Assembly (NCBI GenBank): GCA_025937895.1
Contig: JAICQL010000050.1
Coordinates: 1-40,978, forward strand
Direction: 5' to 3'
Length of the DNA stretch: 40,978 bases
Source: Polyangiaceae bacterium
GTDB lineage: Bacteria; Myxococcota_A; Polyangia; Polyangiales; Polyangiaceae
The notes under the pieces: generated by a model
What the model saw: only the letters and a program-made list of their open reading frames with translations
The model's database searches: none
What the model was told of the DNA's origin: nothing
Position numbers and translations under genes: made by a program
Shown here: piece by piece, positions 1-7,824 of the stretch
Layout of the letters: each line of letters opens with the position of its first letter
Position numbering within the stretch: position 1 is the stretch's first letter

Positions 1-1
1 A

Positions 2-574
2 GGCACACGCTACGCCCGTACGCCTCACAACGTCGGGTTTCGTGTGCTGGATCGCCTGGCCCCCGCCACCGGCAGCTGGAGCGAGCGCTTCCAGGGGCAG
101 CTGCTCCTCACGCAGGTCGAGGCCGAGGAGCTCGTGCTGTTGAAGCCGCTCACGTTCATGAACTCTTCGGGCAAAAGTGTACGCAAGGCGATGACGTTCT
201 TCGAGATCCCCGTGCAGCGCACCCTGGTGGTGCACGATGAGTTGGATCTGCCGCTCGGGGCGATCAAGCTCAAGCGCGGCGGCGGGGAAGCAGGCCATCA
301 CGGCCTGGAGTCGATTACGGCGGAGGTCGGCTCGCGCGATTATCTGCGGCTGCGGGTGGGCGTGGGCAGACCAGCGAGCGGCGTTTCAGAGTTCTTGTTG
401 GCGCCCCTGTCCGATGCTGCCGAGGCGCGGGTGGAGGAGGCGCTGCCGATGGCCGGCGACGCAGTGCGGCTCGTTGCACGCCTGGGCATCGACCGCGCGA
501 TGAATCAGATCAACCGCCAGCCCGTGGCGGCGCCCGGCGATGCCGCTGGCGGCGGCCCCGGCCGCCCAGATTAG
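2..574 (+). CDS. pth: Peptidyl-tRNA hydrolase (5' end outside window)
   Basis: Hydrolyses the ester bond of peptidyl-tRNA released by stalled ribosomes, recycling tRNA in the cytoplasm. The frame is open from base 2, so the true start lies to the left. The first visible residues, YARTPHNVGF, carry the catalytic His of the family, followed by TFMNSSGKSV (the conserved Asn of the MNxSG motif) and HDELDLPLG with the catalytic Asp. The GGG-rich loop reads AGHHGLES where most family members have GGHNGL, so the usual Asn is His here. The tail after LRLRVGVGRP is of normal length, with an Ala/Pro-rich end. rpsF follows 105 bases downstream on the same strand, a frequent neighbour in bacteria. Identity is secure; only about the first 10 residues are missing. 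Confidence 0.95.
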   Translation, partial: GTRYARTPHNVGFRVLDRLAPATGSWSERFQGQLLLTQVEAEELVLLKPLTFMNSSGKSVRKAMTFFEIPVQRTLVVHDELDLPLGAIKLKRGGGEAGHHGLESITAEVGSRDYLRLRVGVGRPASGVSEFLLAPLSDAAEARVEEALPMAGDAVRLVARLGIDRAMNQINRQPVAAPGDAAGGGPGRPD

Positions 575-584
575 TCGATTTCGA

Positions 585-628
585 GGGAGCCATCGGCTCT
601 CCAGCGCGACAGAGCAGAGCTCTGTCGC
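585..628 (+). promoter_or_regulatory. Two tandem hairpins between pth and rpsF
   Basis: Hairpin 1 pairs 585-591 (GGGAGCC) with 595-601 (GGCTCTC, one G-T wobble) around a 3-base loop. Hairpin 2 pairs 606-614 (GCGACAGAG) perfectly with 620-628 (CTCTGTCGC) around a 5-base loop. What follows is TAAGTCAGTTTAT, with only a weak T tract. They could terminate pth transcripts, attenuate, or form an mRNA leader that regulates rpsF. S6/S18 leader elements are known ahead of rpsF in other bacteria, but I cannot match this one to that consensus. Confidence 0.5.
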
Positions 629-679
629 TAAGTCAGTTTATCGAGTAGAAGGAAGAGCCTCCGAGGAGAGAGAGAACAG

Positions 680-1198
680 ATGGCTGAACTGCAGACCACG
701 ACTTCGGCACGAGAGTATGAAACGATCTACGTGCTTCGTCCCGATGCTGGCCGTGAAGCCTCGGAAAATATTTCGAGCCGCGTGCTGGACGTCATTTCCA
801 AGCAGCACGGGGCGCTCACCAAGGTGGAGAACTGGGGCTACCGCAAGCTCGCCTACCCGGTGAAGAAGCACGGGCGTGGCGTCTACGTGTACCTCAAGTA
901 CGTGGGCGATGGCGATCTCGTCACGGAGCTCGAGCGCAACCTGCGCCTTCAGGACGCGGTGCTCAAGTTCCAGACGGTGAAGCTCAGCGATGATGCGGTC
1001 ACGGCGGCACCGGCGGCGCAAGAGATCGAGTTCGAGCACCTGGACGTGATCGAAGACGCAGAACCCGAGGATTCGCTGGCCAAGACGCTGGGTCTGGAAG
1101 ACGTGCGCGATGACTTCCGCAGCGCCCCGAGCGAAGAGGCGGAGGCCCTAGAGGCCGAGGAAGAGGGCGGCGGCGAGGAAACCGAAGAGTCGGCGTGA
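680..1198 (+). CDS. rpsF: 30S ribosomal protein bS6
   Basis: Small-subunit ribosomal protein that pairs with bS18 on the platform of the 30S particle. The protein has 172 residues. The S6 fold spans about residues 12-105, with YETIYVLRPD near the start and WGYRKLAYPVKKHGRGVYVY in the middle, the hallmark of the family. Residues from about 115 onward form an acidic tail ending in runs of Glu and Gly, making it longer than the usual 95-135 residues. The start is supported by GAGGAG at 663-668, 11 bases before the ATG. It is followed by rplI after 26 bases, probably in one transcript. The usual rpsR gene between the two is absent. Confidence 0.97.
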   Translation: MAELQTTTSAREYETIYVLRPDAGREASENISSRVLDVISKQHGALTKVENWGYRKLAYPVKKHGRGVYVYLKYVGDGDLVTELERNLRLQDAVLKFQTVKLSDDAVTAAPAAQEIEFEHLDVIEDAEPEDSLAKTLGLEDVRDDFRSAPSEEAEALEAEEEGGGEETEESA

Positions 1199-1224
1199 GC
1201 CGGGCGATTCGATAGAGGACGAAG

Positions 1225-1683
1225 ATGGCGACTCCCATTCAAGTAGTTTTGCAGCGCGAGGTGCACAACCTCGGCGAGAGCGGTGACGTGGTGCGCGTGC
1301 GCCCCGGCTACGCGCGCAACTTCCTGTACCCGCGTTCGCTGGCGCTGCCGGCCACCACTGGCAACCTGGCCCGGGTGGAGGAGTTCCGGCGTCTGGCTCG
1401 CGCCCGCGCGGATGCTGCCCGCAAGCAGGCGGTGACTACCGCCGAGCAGTTGAGCGCGGTCAGCGTCAAGATCACTCGCGCCGTGGGCGAGGAGAACAAG
1501 ATGTACGGCTCGGTCACGGCCAAGGACATCGAGAGCGCGTACGCGGAGAAGGGCATCACCATCGATCGCAAGTTGATGGAGCTGCCGGAGCCGATTCGCA
1601 CGCTCGGTCTGACCGAGGTGAAGGTTCGGCTGTATGCGGACGTCACGGCGGCGCTGCGCGTAGAGGTCGTCAAGCAGACCTGA
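1225..1683 (+). CDS. rplI: 50S ribosomal protein bL9
   Basis: Large-subunit protein that binds 23S rRNA near the L1 stalk and helps maintain reading frame. It has 152 residues, the standard length. The N-terminal domain carries the conserved GDVVRVRPGYARNFLYPRSL stretch. A long connecting helix rich in Ala and Arg follows (about 45-75), then the C-terminal domain with ENKMYGSVTAKDI. AGAGGA at 1214-1219 is a good ribosome binding site. It sits 26 bases after rpsF and 16 bases before dnaB, which fits an rpsF-rplI-dnaB operon, a common arrangement. Confidence 0.97.
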   Translation: MATPIQVVLQREVHNLGESGDVVRVRPGYARNFLYPRSLALPATTGNLARVEEFRRLARARADAARKQAVTTAEQLSAVSVKITRAVGEENKMYGSVTAKDIESAYAEKGITIDRKLMELPEPIRTLGLTEVKVRLYADVTAALRVEVVKQT

Positions 1684-1699
1684 GTGAGCATTCGGCATC

Positions 1700-3193
1700 A
1701 TGGTCGGCGGCGTTCAGCGGCACTCCGGCACCCAGATGAGTGAGCTGCGCCCGACGGCGGGTCGGGTGCCTCCGCATGATCTCGATGCCGAGGCCGCGGT
1801 TCTCAGCGCGGTGATGCTCTCGACCGACGCGTTCGATCGCGTCGCCGAGTTCTTGCGGCCGGAGCACTTCTACTCGGGCGCTAACCAGCGCGTTTTCGAG
1901 GCAGTGCTCTCGCTGCAGGGCGACAGCCATCCCGTGGACGTGGTGACCGTCGCGGGCTGGCTGCGCGATAGGGGTCTGCTGCAGCAGATCGGGGGCACGC
2001 CCTACCTGGCGCAGCTCACGGACGCCATCCCCACCATGGCGCACGTGGAGGCGCACGGGCGCGCGGTCAAGGAGAAGTGGCGGCTGCGGCGAGTCATCGC
2101 CACCTGTCAGGACTTCGCGGCGCAGGGCTACGGCGACTGTGGCGAGGTCCAGAGCTTCATCGATCAGGCCGAGCAGGCCATCTTCGATCTGGCGCGGCAG
2201 CCCGAGTCATCGTCGGTCATGCCGCTCAAGCAGGCGCTGCAGGGCGCCTTCGTCATCCTGAGCGAAGCGTCGAAGCATGGCGGCGGCGTCTCCGGCATGG
2301 CGACGGGCTTTGTCGACCTGGATCGCAAGACGACGGGCTTGCATCCGGGCGAGCTCTACGTCGTGGCGGCGCGCCCGGGTATGGGCAAGACGGCGTTCGT
2401 GCTCAACATCGCGGCGCAGCTCGCGGGCTCGCGCAGGGTGCAGCGGGAGGGCAGCCCGGAGGTGGAAGAGGTGCCCGGCGACGGCGTCATCTTCTTCTCG
2501 CTCGAAATGCCGAAGGAGCAGCTGGCCGCGCGCTTGCTGGCGAGCGAGGCGGGGGTCGATGTCTCCAAGATCCGCAGTGGTCACATCCTCAAGGAGGACT
2601 GGATCAAGCTGACGGAGGCCGCTGCCAACCTCGGGCGCATCCCGCTCTGGCTCGACGACACGCCAGCCATCAGCCTGCTGGATGTGCGCGCGCGCGTGCG
2701 CCGCCTTCAGGCTGAGGTGAACCGCGGCGCAGGAGACGGGCCGAAGGCTCGCAAGATTGGGCTGATCGCCATCGACTATCTGCAGCTGATGTCCGGGCGC
2801 CCCGGTGTACAGAGCCGCGAGCAGGAGATCAGCGAGCTGTCGCGCGGCTTGAAGCAGCTCTCCAAGGAGATGGGCGTCGCCGTCATCGCGCTCAGCCAGC
2901 TCAACCGCTCGGTGGAGACGAGGAGCGGTAACAAGCGCCCTCAGCTCAGCGATCTACGCGAGTCGGGCGCCATCGAGCAGGACGCGGACGCCATCTTCTT
3001 CATCTACCGGGAGAGCTACTACAACAAGGAGGTCCCGGATGACGGGACCACCGAGATCATCATCGCCAAGCAGCGCAACGGCCCCACCGACACCGTTCGG
3101 CTTCACTTCAACGGCGCCTGTACCCGCTTCGAGAACGCTGCTGCCGACAGCCTCGATTTCAACGAGTTCGACAACTTTCAGGACCAGCCCTGA
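1700..3193 (+). CDS. dnaB: Replicative DNA helicase DnaB
   Basis: Hexameric 5'-3' helicase that unwinds DNA ahead of the replication fork. The 497-residue frame has the N-terminal domain (about 24-130; PHDLDAEAAVLSAVML), then a RecA-type ATPase core with Walker A AARPGMGKT (223-231), FFSLEMP, Walker B IGLIAIDYLQLM, and the C-terminal QRNGPTDTVRLHF motif. An insert of roughly 14 residues lies between the Walker A helix and FFSLEMP. The start is uncertain: ATG at 1700 or ATG at 1736 (which would begin MSELRPTAGR); neither has a clear Shine-Dalgarno. It ends the rpsF-rplI-dnaB run and converges on obgE. No intein was seen. Confidence 0.96.
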   Translation: MVGGVQRHSGTQMSELRPTAGRVPPHDLDAEAAVLSAVMLSTDAFDRVAEFLRPEHFYSGANQRVFEAVLSLQGDSHPVDVVTVAGWLRDRGLLQQIGGTPYLAQLTDAIPTMAHVEAHGRAVKEKWRLRRVIATCQDFAAQGYGDCGEVQSFIDQAEQAIFDLARQPESSSVMPLKQALQGAFVILSEASKHGGGVSGMATGFVDLDRKTTGLHPGELYVVAARPGMGKTAFVLNIAAQLAGSRRVQREGSPEVEEVPGDGVIFFSLEMPKEQLAARLLASEAGVDVSKIRSGHILKEDWIKLTEAAANLGRIPLWLDDTPAISLLDVRARVRRLQAEVNRGAGDGPKARKIGLIAIDYLQLMSGRPGVQSREQEISELSRGLKQLSKEMGVAVIALSQLNRSVETRSGNKRPQLSDLRESGAIEQDADAIFFIYRESYYNKEVPDDGTTEIIIAKQRNGPTDTVRLHFNGACTRFENAAADSLDFNEFDNFQDQP

Positions 3194-3211
3194 CTCTCGC
3201 GCCGCGTTGGG

Positions 3212-3242
3212 CGAGCACTGACCGGACGCAGCGCTCTGCTCG
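3212..3242. terminator. Weak inverted repeat between dnaB and obgE
   Basis: The 58-base gap between these convergent genes holds a 6-base inverted repeat, CGAGCA (3212-3217) and TGCTCG (3237-3242), with a 19-base loop and no T tract. A bidirectional terminator is expected at such a site, but this candidate is weak. Confidence 0.2.
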
Positions 3243-3251
3243 GCGAGTTGC

Positions 3252-4334
3252 TCAGTGCGCAGCATCCTCGCTAGCAACCTCATCGCCGGCATCGTCATCG
3301 CTGGCCAGCTTGGCGACAGTGGAGGTAACTGCCTCGCGCGGGGGAAGCTTGCGGCTGATCAGCGCCAGCAGCTCCGGCAGCTGCCAGTGACTGGCGGCGC
3401 TCACGATCTGCAGCTCCACCCCGTGTTGCGCAAAGGCTTCCTTCAGCGCCGGGTAAGCCTCCTGCACCTCGGGCAAATCCGCCTGGCTGAGCACGACGAT
3501 TTCGGGTCGCTGCGCGAGCTCGGGCTTGAAGGACTCGAGCTCCCGCCGCACCACCTGATAGTCGTGCAGCGGATCGCGCCCCGGCTCGTGGCTGAGCGTG
3601 ACCAGATGCAGCAGCAGGCGGGTACGCTCCACGTGCCGCAGGAAGCGCAGCCCCAGCCCCACCCCGGTGCTCGCGCCCTCCACGAGACCGGGGATGTCCG
3701 CGACGACGAAGGGCGGCAGACCATCGCGCTCGACCACGCCCAGGTGCGGCTCGAGCGTGGTGAAGGGATAGGCCGCAACCTTGGGCCGCGCGCGGCTGAC
3801 GGCGCGCACGAAGGTGCTCTTGCCTACGTTCGGGAAGCCGAGCAGGCCGACGTCGGCCAGTACCTTCAGCTCCAGCAGCAGCTCGCGCGCTTGACCGGGC
3901 GTGCCCAGCTCAGCCTTGCGCGGGGCTTGATCCGAGGGGGTAGCGAAATGTTTGTTACCGCGGCCACCCCTGCCGCCGCGCGCGATGCACACGCGGTCCC
4001 CCGGGGCCAGCAGCTCAGCCAGTGGCTGGCCCGTGGTGGCGTCCGAGACCAGGGTGCCCAGTGGCACCCGCAAGGTGAGATCCTCGCCGGCGGCTCCGTA
4101 ACAATCTTTGCCCTGGCCGTTTTCGCCCGGCTTGGCCCGGTACACGGCCTGGCGGTGAAAGTCGAAGAGCGTGGCCATACCCGGATCCGCTTCCAGGTAA
4201 ATGCTGCCGCCCCGCCCGCCGTCACCGCCCGCCGGCCCCCCGTAGGGCACGAACTTTTCGCGGCGAAAGGCTACCACGCCGTCTCCACCGCGCCCGGCCT
4301 CGACACGGAATCGACATTCGTCAACGAAGTGCAT
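3252..4334 (-). CDS. obgE: Obg-family GTPase ObgE/CgtA
   Basis: Essential GTPase acting in late 50S ribosome assembly and stress control. It has 360 residues. The Gly-rich Obg domain (1-160) begins MHFVDECRFRVEAGRGGDG and includes GGRGGRGNKHF. The G domain carries G1 GFPNVGKS (166-173), the switch region PFTTLEPHLG, G3 DIPG (213-216) and G5 SAA (312-314). The G4 motif, normally NKxD, reads SQAD (283-286); the specificity Asp is kept. The C-terminal tail is acidic. The reading frame stays open upstream to 4613, but the start at 4334 fits the family N-terminus and has GAGGAG (CTCCTC on +, 4341-4346) six bases upstream. Obg often sits with ribosomal genes; here it is transcribed away from the DAGK gene. 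Confidence 0.95.
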   Translation of the reverse strand: MHFVDECRFRVEAGRGGDGVVAFRREKFVPYGGPAGGDGGRGGSIYLEADPGMATLFDFHRQAVYRAKPGENGQGKDCYGAAGEDLTLRVPLGTLVSDATTGQPLAELLAPGDRVCIARGGRGGRGNKHFATPSDQAPRKAELGTPGQARELLLELKVLADVGLLGFPNVGKSTFVRAVSRARPKVAAYPFTTLEPHLGVVERDGLPPFVVADIPGLVEGASTGVGLGLRFLRHVERTRLLLHLVTLSHEPGRDPLHDYQVVRRELESFKPELAQRPEIVVLSQADLPEVQEAYPALKEAFAQHGVELQIVSAASHWQLPELLALISRKLPPREAVTSTVAKLASDDDAGDEVASEDAAH

Positions 4335-4340
4335 GGCGGG

Positions 4341-4346
4341 CTCCTC
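4341..4346 (-). promoter_or_regulatory. Ribosome binding site fixing the obgE start
   Basis: GAGGAG on the minus strand, six bases before the ATG at 4334. It decides between this start and longer in-frame alternatives reaching 4613. Confidence 0.75.
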
Positions 4347-4452
4347 ATAGCCTAGTTTTTTTCGACGAGGCCCCGAGAAACGCGCCTCGAGCCGAGAAAT
4401 GGGCCCAGTTTGATGCGCCGCTCCGGGGAGCCCTCGGCCGTTTCGTCGGAGC

Positions 4453-5616
4453 ATGGTACAAGCAAACATGCCGCACGAGCCGGGCAACGGCGTAGCCGCT
4501 CCCTCCGCGCCCCCGGCGCGTTCCAACCCGCCACCGCCGCCGGAGCTGCCGGGGCGCATCGCCGTGGTGGTGAACGGCAACGCAAAGAACGTGACGGCGG
4601 AGGTGATCTCCACGCTCGATCAGATCTTGCTCGGGGGTGATCTGTTCGTGTCGCGCAGCCTGCGCGAGGCGGATGAGATCGCGCAGGTGCTGGTGGCGCG
4701 AGGCTACGGCACGGTGCTCACCGGCGGCGGAGACGGCACCTTCAGCGTGATGGTGACGAAGGTCTACGCCGAGGCGGAGCGCCAGCGTAGCCCGTTGCCG
4801 CGCTTTGGCTTTCTCAAGCTGGGCACGGGTAACGCACTGGCGCACGTGGTGGGCGCGAGCGGCTCCGGCGGTGGAGATCTGGCGGCAGACATCGCGCGGC
4901 TGCGCCAGGACGCGGGCAGTCGTGAGATCGGACTGGTGCAGGTAGACGGCGTGCTCGCTCCGTTCTGCGGTTTCGGCGTGGATGCCGTGGTCCTGCAGGA
5001 CTATGAGGCCGTCAAGCGCGCGCTCGGGCGCACTCCGCTGGCGCGCCTGGGCCAGGGCGCGGCGGGCTATACGGTGGCCAGCCTGACCCGCTCGCTGCCG
5101 CGCTATCTGGTGCAGCGCCCGGCGCACTGCCGGGTCATCAACCGCGGTGAGCCCTGCTTCCGGGTGAGCTCCACGGGGGTGTTGCATGCGCCCATCCGCA
5201 AGGGAGAGGTGGTGTTTGAAGGGCCGGCGCGGCTGGTGGGGGTGGCCACCATCCCCTATTACGGCTACGGCTTCCGCGCCTTTCCATTCGCGGAGGAGCG
5301 CCCCGACCGCATGCACCTGCGCATCGCCAACGTGTCGGCGGCCAGCTTCCTGCGGCACTTCCCCGCCATCTGGCGGGGCGAGCACCAGGATCCCGTGCAC
5401 ATCGCCGACTTCCTCGTGCAGGAGGTGGAGTTGCAGATGGAGCCCGCCTCGCCGTTCCAGATCGGAGGCGACTTTCATTCCGTGACGAGCGAGATGCGCG
5501 TGGCGCTCGCTGCGCGGCGCATCCGCCTGGTGGATTTCTACGCGCCCCCGAGCGGCGCGGCGCCCAGCGAGAGCCCGCCGCCCGCTGGCTCCAAGGTCTT
5601 GAAGCCAGCGAGCTGA
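4453..5616 (+). CDS. Diacylglycerol/sphingosine kinase-family lipid kinase
   Basis: Predicted ATP-dependent lipid kinase of the DAGK catalytic-domain family (YegS/DgkB-like). It would act on diacylglycerol or a related lipid at the inner face of the membrane. It has 387 residues. A Pro/Ala-rich N-terminal 34 residues precede IAVVVNGNAKN. The nucleotide-binding GGGDGTF lies at 91-97 and LGTGNALA at 123-130, the two signature motifs of the family. The C-terminal half has the expected beta-sandwich pattern. No membrane segment is apparent. The start could also be the ATG at 4468. It is divergent from obgE with a 118-base shared upstream region. The exact lipid substrate cannot be read from the sequence. 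Confidence 0.85.
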   Translation: MVQANMPHEPGNGVAAPSAPPARSNPPPPPELPGRIAVVVNGNAKNVTAEVISTLDQILLGGDLFVSRSLREADEIAQVLVARGYGTVLTGGGDGTFSVMVTKVYAEAERQRSPLPRFGFLKLGTGNALAHVVGASGSGGGDLAADIARLRQDAGSREIGLVQVDGVLAPFCGFGVDAVVLQDYEAVKRALGRTPLARLGQGAAGYTVASLTRSLPRYLVQRPAHCRVINRGEPCFRVSSTGVLHAPIRKGEVVFEGPARLVGVATIPYYGYGFRAFPFAEERPDRMHLRIANVSAASFLRHFPAIWRGEHQDPVHIADFLVQEVELQMEPASPFQIGGDFHSVTSEMRVALAARRIRLVDFYAPPSGAAPSESPPPAGSKVLKPAS

Positions 5617-5741
5617 ACGCGCGGCGCCCGTGGCCCTGGCCGAGGGGTCGGCGGCGAGCAGGGGGAGGCGCCGCGTGGCGGCCCCACGGCAGCCCTGAAA
5701 ACCTCAGTTGCTAGCGCGCGGCGCGGGCGTTACGAGGGGCC

Positions 5742-6230
5742 ATGGCGCGCTCCAGGGTCGACTGGGACAACTATTTCATGGCCATCGCCACGCAGGTGGC
5801 CACCCGCTCCACGTGCGATCGCAAGCACGTGGGGGCGGTGATCGTGCGCGAAAAGATGATCCTCGCCACCGGCTACAACGGCTCGCTGCGCGGCCTGGAG
5901 CACTGCGACGACGTCGGTCATCTGATGCAGGACGGACACTGTGTCCGGACGGTACACGCCGAGGCCAACGCCATCGTGCAGGCGGCGCGCAACGCCGTGC
6001 GCACCGACGGCGCCGGCATCTACGTCACCGCTTCGCCCTGCTTTGCGTGCTTCAAGCTGATCGCAAACGCGGGTATCACTCGCATCGTGTTTGGTGAGTT
6101 TTACCGAGACGAGCGCATCTTCGCCTTCAGTGAGCAGCTCCGCATCCAGCTGGTGCACCTGCCTTCCGCGGCCGTGCCGGCGAGCGCGTTGCCAGCCCCC
6201 ATCCCCGCCCACCCGGAGCGCATGCCATGA
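5742..6230 (+). CDS. dCMP/cytidine deaminase family zinc enzyme (ComEB-like)
   Basis: Zinc-dependent deaminase, most like deoxycytidylate deaminase, which converts dCMP to dUMP for thymidylate synthesis. It has 162 residues. DWDNYFMAIATQVATRSTC at the start, VGAVIV and GYNGSLRG are typical of the dCMP deaminase branch. The zinc site is HAE (72-74, with the proton-shuttling Glu) plus PCFAC (99-103). An extra His/Cys-containing loop (about 54-67, LEHCDDVGH...GHC) resembles the second metal site seen in this branch. The stop overlaps the purD start by four bases (ATGA), so the two are probably translationally coupled in a nucleotide-metabolism unit. Confidence 0.9.
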   Translation: MARSRVDWDNYFMAIATQVATRSTCDRKHVGAVIVREKMILATGYNGSLRGLEHCDDVGHLMQDGHCVRTVHAEANAIVQAARNAVRTDGAGIYVTASPCFACFKLIANAGITRIVFGEFYRDERIFAFSEQLRIQLVHLPSAAVPASALPAPIPAHPERMP

Positions 6231-7576
6231 GCGGCCGGCGCGTGCTGGTGGTTGGCAAGGGCGGGCGTGAGCACGCGCTCGCGCGGCGCCTGCTGGAGTC
6301 GGAGTCCGTGGCCGAGGTGCTGGTGGCTCCAGGCAATGCCGGCACGGAGGCGAGCCCCCTGGGCTCCTCCAAGCGGCTCGCCAGCGCCGATGGCGCGCCA
6401 CTCGAAGTGGCAAAGGCGTTTCGCCCGGATCTGGTCGTGGTCGGGCCCGAGGCGCCGCTCTGTGAGGGCCTCGTGGACGAGCTCCAGGCGGCTGGCTTCC
6501 TCGCGTACGGCCCGAGCCGGGCCGCCGCGCGGCTGGAGGGCTCCAAGGCGTTCTTGAAAGAGTTTGCGGTGCGGCACGGCATCAACACGCCCCGACATGT
6601 CACCGTGCGGAGCGAGGCGGAGCTCGCGCCGGCGCTGGCGCAGTTTGCCGAGCCACCGGTGGTCAAGGCGGACGGGCTGTGCGCAGGTAAGGGTGTGATC
6701 GTGGCGACCAGCCACGAGCAGGCGCGTAGCGCGGCGCTGGAGATGCTGAGCGGTCGCGCCTTTGGCGCTGCGGGACGCACGTTGGTGCTGGAGGAGCGCG
6801 TGTATGGCTCGGAGGTCAGCGTGCATGCCATCTCCGATGGGCGTCACGCCTGGCTGCTGCCCTTCGTGCAGGATCACAAGCGGCTCGCCGACAACGATCG
6901 CGGGCCCAACACCGGTGGTATGGGCACGTATGGCCCCGTGGCGCTGCCCGAGCCCGAGCTGGCGGCGCACATTCGCAGCCGCATCATCGAGCCCATCGTG
7001 GCCGGTATGGCCGAGGCCGGCACCCCGTTTCGCGGCACGATCTTCGCGAACCTGATGCTCGTGCCGGGGGCGGCGCCAACGCTGTTCGAGGTCAACACTC
7101 GCTTCGGTGATCCGGAGACGCAGATCTTGATGAACCTGCTGCAGGGGGATCTGTGTGAGCTCCTGTCGAGCGCGGCGCGTGGCGAGCTCGGGCAGGGGCG
7201 AGACGTGCTGGCGCCGCCGCAGCGCCATGCGCTGTGCGTGATCCTGGCCGCACACGGCTACCCCGGCGAGCTGCGCCTGGGCGACCCCATCCGGGGGCTC
7301 GAGGCGGTCGCAGCTCAGGAGGACGTGCTCGTCTACCACGCAGGCACTCGCCGCCAGGGCGAGCAGACGCTCACGGCGGGCGGGCGGGTGCTGGGGGTCA
7401 CGGGCGTCGGCCGCACCCTGGAGCAGGCCCGGCAGCGCGCGTACGCCGCTGCCGATTCCATCGAGTTCGCGGGCAAGCAGCTGCGCCGCGACATCGGCAT
7501 TGCCGCCCTTGGCAGCGCTGCGCCGCCTGGCGGCGGGGTCCCGGTCTCCCCGATTTCGGTACCCGGTCAGGGGTGA
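6227..7576 (+). CDS. purD: Phosphoribosylamine-glycine ligase
   Basis: ATP-grasp enzyme that joins glycine to 5-phosphoribosylamine in the second step of purine synthesis. The protein has 449 residues, slightly over the usual 420-430. GKGGREHALA (10-19) is the signature near the N-terminus. The ATP-grasp core contains KADGLCAGKGV and NTGGMGTYGP, and the metal-binding region reads NTRFGDPETQ. The last 25 or so residues are a Pro/Gly-rich extension. The start ATG overlaps the deaminase stop (ATGA). The next gene begins 248 bases later. Confidence 0.96.
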   Translation: MSGRRVLVVGKGGREHALARRLLESESVAEVLVAPGNAGTEASPLGSSKRLASADGAPLEVAKAFRPDLVVVGPEAPLCEGLVDELQAAGFLAYGPSRAAARLEGSKAFLKEFAVRHGINTPRHVTVRSEAELAPALAQFAEPPVVKADGLCAGKGVIVATSHEQARSAALEMLSGRAFGAAGRTLVLEERVYGSEVSVHAISDGRHAWLLPFVQDHKRLADNDRGPNTGGMGTYGPVALPEPELAAHIRSRIIEPIVAGMAEAGTPFRGTIFANLMLVPGAAPTLFEVNTRFGDPETQILMNLLQGDLCELLSSAARGELGQGRDVLAPPQRHALCVILAAHGYPGELRLGDPIRGLEAVAAQEDVLVYHAGTRRQGEQTLTAGGRVLGVTGVGRTLEQARQRAYAAADSIEFAGKQLRRDIGIAALGSAAPPGGGVPVSPISVPGQG

Positions 7577-7813
7577 GCGTGCCGCACCTGTGGCAGACCG
7601 GTTCGCCTGCCGACGTTTACCGATCCGCTGCAGGTTTCTGGGCTACGATTGCCGGCGCTGGTCCTCGGTTGCTGTCTCGCTACCTGCCGTGGCGACTTGG
7701 CGCTAACCTGGGCGCCACTCGTTGATGCGCCCATCCCCCTGCCGCCTTCCCTCTATGATCCCCGCAGGAGCCGAGGTTCCCGCAAGCGAAGTGGCATGAA
7801 GAGGTCGGACGAA
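7577..7813 (+). other. Upstream region of the FHA gene, no supported gene
   Basis: This stretch after purD holds no recognisable gene. A short frame from TTG 7649 reads LPALVLGCCLATC..., which looks a little like a leader peptide, but it then turns into a Pro/Arg/Ser-rich run overlapping the FHA gene start and has no supporting feature. Shorter than 300 bases. Confidence 0.4.
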
Positions 7814-7820
7814 AAGGAGG
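7814..7820 (+). promoter_or_regulatory. Ribosome binding site for the FHA gene
   Basis: AAGGAGG, a near-perfect Shine-Dalgarno, lies 4 bases before GTG 7825 and 7 bases before the adjacent TTG 7828. The next codons lack an ATG, so one of these two non-ATG codons is the start; spacing favours TTG 7828, frame content does not discriminate. The 7577-7813 stretch upstream holds no convincing gene. Confidence 0.7.
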
Positions 7821-7824
7821 CTCC

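Noticed and set aside
3255..4355. 366-codon open frame on the + strand
   Set aside because: Antisense to obgE; translation shows no recognisable domain.
4356..4389. T7 run next to a 6-base hairpin between obgE and the DAGK gene
   Set aside because: The T run precedes the hairpin on + and would be A on -, so it fits a terminator in neither direction; the site is divergent anyway.
4335..4613. N-terminal extension of obgE
   Set aside because: Low-complexity, precedes the conserved MHFVDE start, overlaps the divergent DAGK gene, and a good ribosome binding site marks the shorter form.
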